Shown piece by piece: positions 7,775 to 11,725 of a DNA stretch of 11,725 nt. The translations under genes and the position numbers were made by a program. The DNA comes from CAZMGG01 sp964565715 (GTDB lineage Bacteria; Planctomycetota; UBA1135; UBA2386): positions 1-11,725 of the forward strand of contig CAZMGG010000164.1 of assembly GCA_964565715.1 (NCBI GenBank), in the 5' to 3' direction. The notes below the pieces were generated by a model. It did not search any database. It saw only the letters and a program-made list of their open reading frames with translations, and had not been told where the DNA came from. The first letter of the stretch is position 1. The number at the start of each line of letters is the position of its first letter.

Positions 7775-7782
7775 GGAGGAGG
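7775..7782 (+). promoter_or_regulatory. Strong Shine-Dalgarno sequence that decides the start of the YkgJ-like gene
   Basis: GGAGGAGG is followed after eight bases by an in-frame GTG at 7791. The longer frame begins with TTG at 7749 and would translate these bases as Leu-Glu-Glu. The 14 codons between TTG and GTG include tca, cga and gct, which are rare in the neighbouring genes, again favouring the GTG. Confidence 0.6.
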
Positions 7783-7790
7783 CTCAGCAG

Positions 7791-8411
7791 GTGCTCCGGT
7801 CGCTGCCCGACGACGCCGCGCCGGCGACGGCGGCGGCAGCGGTGCAGGCCCGGACCGACGGGCTGCTGGCGGCAACGGCCGATGCCGGCGACCGGGCCTG
7901 CCGGGCCGGCTGCGACGCCTGCTGCCACTTCCCGGTGGGCGTCACCTTCGCCGAGGCCGAGGCGTTGGTGGCGGCAATCCGCGGGGCGCCCGACGGCGAG
8001 GCGCTGCAACGCGCCCTGCAGGCGGACGCCGCCCACACCAGAGACCTCGGCTGGCGCGACCTCGGCCGCGCCCTGCTGCCCTGTCCGCTGCTGCGCAACC
8101 GCCGCTGCGCGCTGCATCGGGTGCGCCCGCTCGGCTGCCGGAGCTGGCACAGCCGCTCGGCGGTGGCCTGCGATGCGGCGCTGCTGGCCGGCCGGGCGGG
8201 GCAGCCGCTGCCGTCCATTCCGCACGACGACGAGGCGCTGCTGCTCGGCCTCGGCGCCGCCGCCGCCCTCGGCGACTGGCCCGGCGAGGCGGCCCCCGGC
8301 GGCCACCGGGAGCTGCGGTCGGCCCTGATCGGGATGCTCGCCGCCACCGATGCCAGCGGCCGGACGCGGGCCTTCCGCACCGCCCGTCCGGTCGATCCCG
8401 AGGAACCCTGA
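7791..8411 (+). CDS. YkgJ-type cysteine cluster protein (putative Zn/Fe-chelating domain)
   Basis: Small cytoplasmic-looking protein of 206 residues with eight cysteines: the cluster CRAGCDACC (C37, C41, C44, C45) and C98, C106, C116 and C127 in the pattern PCPLLRNRRCALHRVRPLGC. This is the CxxxCxxCC signature of the YkgJ/UPF0153 family, predicted to bind zinc or an iron-sulfur centre; its biochemical role is not established. No signal peptide or membrane segment is present. An alternative TTG start at 7749 would add 14 residues and follows an in-frame stop at 7734; I prefer GTG 7791 because of the GGAGGAGG ahead of it and the rare codons upstream. It is divergent from the carboxypeptidase gene and sits 56 bases before the S8 protease gene, with which it could be co-transcribed. 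The family is secure, the start less so. Confidence 0.88.
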   Translation: MLRSLPDDAAPATAAAAVQARTDGLLAATADAGDRACRAGCDACCHFPVGVTFAEAEALVAAIRGAPDGEALQRALQADAAHTRDLGWRDLGRALLPCPLLRNRRCALHRVRPLGCRSWHSRSAVACDAALLAGRAGQPLPSIPHDDEALLLGLGAAAALGDWPGEAAPGGHRELRSALIGMLAATDASGRTRAFRTARPVDPEEP

Positions 8412-8431
8412 ACCCCCGCCAGCTCGTCGAC

Positions 8432-8437
8432 TAGACT
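8432..8437 (+). promoter_or_regulatory. Possible -10 element TAGACT before the S8 protease gene
   Basis: TAGACT inside GTCGACTAGACTTG, 30 bases before the ATG at 8468. CTGAAC at 8408-8413 is a poor -35 candidate at 18-bp spacing. The leader it would produce is C-rich and has no Shine-Dalgarno sequence. Tentative. Confidence 0.27.
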
Positions 8438-8467
8438 TGTCCGCGCCCGCCGCCCCACCACCACCCC

Positions 8468-10453
8468 ATGCGCAACACGGCCCTGGCTGCCGTCCTGCTG
8501 GCCACGCTGCTGCCGGCCCAGGACGCCCTCACCACCGCGGCAACGGAACGTCTGCACCCGGACCTCGCCGCCGCCCTGCGGACCACGGCGCCGACGGCCT
8601 CCCTGCCGGTCTACTTCGTGCTCGCCGATCGGCTCGGCTACGAGCACTGGTTCCCGCGGGTCTGGTCGCTGCCGCTGGCCGATCGCCGGGCCACGGTCAT
8701 CACCGAACTGCGCGCCCACGCCGAACGCACCCAGCAGGAGCTGTTGGCCTACCTGCGCGCCGAGGAACGGGCGGGCAACGCCAATGCCGTGAGCAGCAAC
8801 TGGCTCGGCAACTTCGTGCAGGCCAGGGCGACGCCGCTCGCGATCCTCACCGCCGCCGCGCTGCCGGGGATCGCCGAGGTCTGGCTCGACTCGGAGCCGG
8901 CCCTGGCGGAGGTGCAGGACGACGCGGTGCTCCTCGGCTCGATCAACGCGACGGTTCCGCCCACACCCGCGTTCGGCCCGCCGCCGCCGCCCAGCCTGCT
9001 GCCCCCCGGCGTCGGCCCGGGCGCCGTGTTCGCCGACCGGGTCTGGGCCTACGGCATCCGCGGCCAGGGCATCGTCGTCGCCAACGTCGACGGCGGGCTG
9101 GTGACCTCGCCCACCTTCCACAGCGACCTCGCCCAGAACCTCTGGCGCAATCCCGGCGAGATCCCCGGCAACAACCGCGACGACGACAACAACGGTTTGG
9201 TCGATGACGTGTTCGGCTGGGACTTCGCCGGCAACTCCACCAACCTGGACGACGGCGGCGGCCACGGCACCAACACCGCCGGCTGTCTCGTCGCCGACGG
9301 CACCTGCAGCGGCGTGGTGAACGGCATGGCGCCGCAGGCGAAGCTGCTCACCGGCAAGATCTCCAACGAGTCCTCGCAGTGGAACGCCATCCAGTACGCG
9401 CTGCTGATGGGTGCCGACTGCCAGACCAGTTCCTACAGCTACAAGGCCAGCACCACCGCGCCGCCGAACTACAAGATGCACCGCGACATCGGCGTGAGCA
9501 CGCTGGCCGCGGGCCTGGTGCGCACCAACTCGACCTCCAACGACGGCGCCTACTGCCCCAGCACCACCGACCGGCGCCGGCCGCCCACCAACATCAGCGC
9601 CCCGGGCTGCCTGCCGCCGCCGTGGCTCGACCCCAACCAGACCCTGCGCGGCCAGCTCGGCGGCGTGCTCGGCGTCGCCGCCTGGAACTTCACGACCGAC
9701 AGCCTGATGTCCTACTCGCCGTGCGGGCCGTTCGCGTGGAACCTGGCCGACGTGCAGGTCAACATGCCCACCTACCCGGTGGCCAACTGGAGCGCCGGTC
9801 ACAACGACTACCCGTGGCTCGGCGGCGCGCAGCAGGGCCTGCTGAAGCCCGACCTGTCCGCGCCGACCGGCACCCAGACGACCGGGGCGGCGCCCTGCCA
9901 GCAGGTCACGTTCAGCGGCACCTCCAACGCCACGCCCTGTGCCATGGGCGTCATCGTGCTGTGGAAGTCCGCCAATCCGAGCCTGACGCCCGAGGACATC
10001 GCCATGGTGGCGCACCTGACGGCGCGGGACCGCGGCACCGTGCCGGGCAAGGAGAACCGCTGGGGAGCCGGCGTGATCGACGCCGAGGCGGGCCTCTACC
10101 GCGCGCTGTGCGTGCACCGCATCGACGGGCAGCCCGCCTGGTGGCTGGACCACTCGCGGAGCGGTGGCCCGCTGCGGGCGGCGCTGGATGGCCCCGCCGG
10201 TTCGTTCGCCGCCATGGCCATCGGCCTCAGCCGCACGCCGGTGCCGCTCGGGCCGATCACCGTCGGCGTCGGCCCGGGCTTCGCCGCGCTGTGGGCGGGC
10301 TTCCTGGACGGCAACGGCGACGCGTCGCTGAACGTGCCCCTGCCCGCCGCCGCGGTCGGCCTGTCGCTGTTCACCCAGGGCTTCGTCTGGGACCAGACCA
10401 TCACCAACCGCATCCTCGACTCGAACGTGATCGAGGTGCGGGTCCGGACCTAG
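8468..10453 (+). CDS. Secreted subtilisin-like (S8) serine protease with C-terminal planctomycete-type module
   Basis: Extracellular endopeptidase of 661 residues. MRNTALAAVLLATLLPAQ is a signal peptide. Residues about 40-155 look like an inhibitory prodomain (PVYFVLADR, then a helix, then GIAEVWLDSEP). The catalytic triad is D208 (VVANVDGG), H266 (GGGHGTNTAG) and S486 (SGTSNATPCAMG). NNRDDDNNGLVDDVFGWDF after D208 is a typical Asp/Asn-rich, probably calcium-binding, loop. The usual AGN oxyanion motif is altered: the best match is NSTSNDG with N358. RRPPTNISAPGCLPPPW (residues about 370-386) recalls the NISAPGNCPPPW stretch of a subfamily of bacterial S8 enzymes. Residues about 574-661 are the C-terminal module shared with neighbours, ending in SNVIEVRVRT. 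The leader is C-rich with no Shine-Dalgarno. The stop interlocks with the convergent thioesterase gene. Activity is likely but the oxyanion change deserves care. Confidence 0.94.
   Translation: MRNTALAAVLLATLLPAQDALTTAATERLHPDLAAALRTTAPTASLPVYFVLADRLGYEHWFPRVWSLPLADRRATVITELRAHAERTQQELLAYLRAEERAGNANAVSSNWLGNFVQARATPLAILTAAALPGIAEVWLDSEPALAEVQDDAVLLGSINATVPPTPAFGPPPPPSLLPPGVGPGAVFADRVWAYGIRGQGIVVANVDGGLVTSPTFHSDLAQNLWRNPGEIPGNNRDDDNNGLVDDVFGWDFAGNSTNLDDGGGHGTNTAGCLVADGTCSGVVNGMAPQAKLLTGKISNESSQWNAIQYALLMGADCQTSSYSYKASTTAPPNYKMHRDIGVSTLAAGLVRTNSTSNDGAYCPSTTDRRRPPTNISAPGCLPPPWLDPNQTLRGQLGGVLGVAAWNFTTDSLMSYSPCGPFAWNLADVQVNMPTYPVANWSAGHNDYPWLGGAQQGLLKPDLSAPTGTQTTGAAPCQQVTFSGTSNATPCAMGVIVLWKSANPSLTPEDIAMVAHLTARDRGTVPGKENRWGAGVIDAEAGLYRALCVHRIDGQPAWWLDHSRSGGPLRAALDGPAGSFAAMAIGLSRTPVPLGPITVGVGPGFAALWAGFLDGNGDASLNVPLPAAAVGLSLFTQGFVWDQTITNRILDSNVIEVRVRT
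10450..10453. other. Interlocked stop codons (CTAG) of convergent genes
   Basis: CTAG supplies TAG to the S8 protease (10451-10453) and TAG to the thioesterase on the other strand (10452-10450). It repeats exactly the arrangement at 2372-2375. Confidence 0.9.
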
Positions 10454-10854
10454 CCGGCCTGCAGCCCCTCGAAGGCGCTGATCGCCGCCCGGTCGCGTTC
10501 CGGGATCGGCTCGGGCCGCAGGGCGGCGTCGACGTAGACCAGGGTGGCGGTCGCCTCGACCAGCAGTTCGCCGCCGGCGGTCACCTGGTACTCCATGGCG
10601 AAGCTGGTGCGGCCGAGCCGCGTGACGCGGGCGCCGACCTCCGGCTGCATGCCGAGCCGCCCCGGCCGCCGCCACTGCAGGCTGGAGGCGGCCAGCACGA
10701 ACGGGATGTTGCCCTGCCGCAGCAGGCCGAGCCGGCCGAAGTACTCGTAGCGGGCCTGCTCCAGCAGGGTCAGGTAGACCGCGTGGTTGACGACGCCCTG
10801 CGAGTCGACGTCGCCCCAGCGGAACGGGATGGCCACGGTGCAGCGGAAGGTCAT
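10450..10854 (-). CDS. YbgC/4-hydroxybenzoyl-CoA-type acyl-CoA thioesterase
   Basis: Single hotdog-fold thioesterase of 134 residues, hydrolysing acyl-CoA thioesters in the cytoplasm. The signature is FRWGDVDSQGVVNHAVYLTL at residues 11-30: D17 is the expected catalytic Asp, with N23 and Y27 following, then LLEQARYEYF. The common GHVNN is GVVNH here, a mild variation. GNIPFVLAASSLQWRRPGRLG and the RTSFAMEYQV strand complete the fold. Length is typical of the family. The neighbours give no clue to the acyl substrate; in Proteobacteria YbgC sits with tol-pal, which is not seen here. It is divergent from the HtrA-like gene (62-base gap) and convergent with the S8 gene. No Shine-Dalgarno sequence precedes the ATG. 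Confidence 0.93.
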   Translation of the reverse strand: MTFRCTVAIPFRWGDVDSQGVVNHAVYLTLLEQARYEYFGRLGLLRQGNIPFVLAASSLQWRRPGRLGMQPEVGARVTRLGRTSFAMEYQVTAGGELLVEATATLVYVDAALRPEPIPERDRAAISAFEGLQAG

Positions 10855-10916
10855 GCTCGGTACGCTCGCCGCCTCACCTCGGAGGCATTGCGGCCCTGTT
10901 TCGTCCAGCAGAACCC

Positions 10917-11725
10917 ATGAGCAAGCTCCGGACCAGCGCGTTGTGGCTGCCCATCGCCCTCCTCCCCTGCCTCGTCGCGGCCCAGGAGCCCGGCACGCTG
11001 ACCACCCGCGGCAACGGCGGCCTGACCGTGGTGGAGTCCGACGCCCGCGACCAGGAACTGCGCACCAGCCCGGTGGTGCGGGCGGTGCAGGCCGCCGCCG
11101 ACAGCGTGGTCAGCATCTACATCCTGCGGCCGCAGGCGCTGGCCGGCGGAGCTGCGGTGCCGCAGGGCCAGGGTTCGGGCGTGGTGCTCGACGAGGCCGG
11201 CTTCGTCATCACCAACTGGCACGTGGTGGCGCCGATGGTGCTCGGCGAGGGCTTCCGGGCCGAGGTGCGGCAGCGCGACGGCAAGACCCGGCCGGCCCGC
11301 GTGCTCAGCAGCAGCGCCGAGCACGACCTGGCCCTGCTGCAGATGGAACTGCCGCCGGGCGAGAAGGCCCGGCCGGTGGCGATCGGCCGCTCCGCCGACC
11401 TGATGATCGGCGAGACCGTCGTGGCCATCGGCAACCCGCAGGGCCACGCCAACACGGTGACCGCCGGCGTGCTGTCGGCGATCGGCCGCTCGATCCGGGT
11501 CCGCGCCCCCGACGGCGTGGTCCGTGACTACAAGGAGCTGCTGCAGACCGACGCCGCCATCAACCAGGGCAACAGCGGCGGCGCGCTGCTGGACATCACC
11601 GGCAAGCTGATCGGCATCAACAACGCGATGGCGGTCGGCGCCGAGAACATCGGCTTCGCCATCCCGGTCGACACCGTGCGGCAGGTCTTCGAGAACGAGC
11701 TGATCCGCTCCGACAGCTTCGCCAC
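10917..11725 (+). CDS. HtrA/DegP-like exported serine protease, 3'-truncated by window
   Basis: Trypsin-like protease of the HtrA family, probably periplasmic, where such enzymes degrade or refold damaged proteins. Only the first 269 codons are present and the frame is open at the window end. MSKLRTSALWLPIALLPCLVAA is a signal peptide with cleavage likely before QEPG. The triad is H102 (ITNWHVV), D137 (EHDLALLQM) and S220 (NQGNSGGALLD), with the GSGVVLDEAGFVITN strand before H102 and AIGNPQGHANTVTAG leading to the active-site barrel. The start is the first ATG before the signal peptide; no clear Shine-Dalgarno sequence precedes it. PDZ domains would be expected beyond the window. It is divergent from the thioesterase gene. 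The classification is secure for the protease domain; the number of PDZ domains, and so the DegP/DegQ-type subclass, cannot be told. Confidence 0.95.
   Translation, partial: MSKLRTSALWLPIALLPCLVAAQEPGTLTTRGNGGLTVVESDARDQELRTSPVVRAVQAAADSVVSIYILRPQALAGGAAVPQGQGSGVVLDEAGFVITNWHVVAPMVLGEGFRAEVRQRDGKTRPARVLSSSAEHDLALLQMELPPGEKARPVAIGRSADLMIGETVVAIGNPQGHANTVTAGVLSAIGRSIRVRAPDGVVRDYKELLQTDAAINQGNSGGALLDITGKLIGINNAMAVGAENIGFAIPVDTVRQVFENELIRSDSFA

Noticed and set aside
5189..8434. Plus-strand open frame of 1081 codons
   Set aside because: Runs antisense through M56, blaI and M14 and then out of frame through the YkgJ-like gene; low-complexity Arg/Ala/Gly/His translation. A shadow.
7784..10675. Minus-strand open frame of 963 codons
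   Set aside because: Antisense to the YkgJ-like and S8 genes, which have intact catalytic motifs and codon patterns in the plus frame.
10855..10916. Promoter elements in the divergent thioesterase/HtrA gap
   Set aside because: TACGCT at 10861-10866 is a weak -10 resemblance only; nothing convincing on either strand.
10787..11527. Plus-strand frame of 246 codons overlapping the start of the HtrA-like gene
   Set aside because: Out of frame with the H/D/S triad and signal peptide; Arg/Gly/Ala-rich shadow.

Overview
The window is very GC-rich bacterial DNA (roughly 70% or more by eye) and gene-dense. It is probably from a planctomycete-like bacterium, most likely from an environmental genome. 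The reasons are several large secreted beta-rich proteins that share a C-terminal module of a kind I associate with Planctomycetota, a BlaI/M56 regulatory pair, and a C-rich, A/T-poor codon style. The phylum call is inference from protein style; there is no rRNA or phylogenetic marker here beyond a gcvP fragment.

Layout. (1) 2-529, plus: C-terminal end of glycine dehydrogenase (gcvP). (2) 657-2375, plus: large secreted beta-sandwich protein of unknown function. (3) 5872-2372, minus: a tightly packed four-gene operon, BlaI-type repressor, M56 (BlaR1-like) membrane metallopeptidase, secreted coiled-coil/proline-rich protein, class I methyltransferase. All three junctions are 4-base overlaps (GTGA, ATGA, GTGA). 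A pair of 14-bp palindromes, mirror images of each other, sits directly in front of blaI. (4) 7657-5957, minus: secreted M14 zinc carboxypeptidase resembling cytosolic carboxypeptidases. (5) 7791-8411, plus: cysteine-rich YkgJ-type metal-chelating protein. (6) 8468-10453, plus: secreted subtilisin-like S8 protease. (7) 10854-10450, minus: YbgC-type hotdog thioesterase. (8) 10917 to the window end, plus: exported HtrA/DegP-like serine protease, truncated by the window edge.

How they may work together. Six of the ten genes encode exported or membrane proteins, and four of those are peptidases (M56, M14, S8, HtrA), so the region is biased to cell-envelope and extracellular proteolysis. The most interesting unit is the BlaI-M56 operon. 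The M56 protein lacks the penicillin-binding sensor of classical BlaR1 and instead carries a short extracytoplasmic coiled coil. The next gene makes a secreted coiled-coil protein and is translationally coupled to it. This looks like a BlaR-type proteolytic relay rewired to sense something other than a beta-lactam. Three of the secreted proteins (unknown protein, M14 and S8) share the C-terminal module, which suggests a common location or export/anchoring fate.

Both convergent gene pairs end inside the same kind of 4-base CTAG, so the two stop codons interlock. No gap between genes exceeds 127 bp (530-656, no clear signal seen). I saw no tRNA, rRNA, CRISPR, insertion sequence or phage feature.
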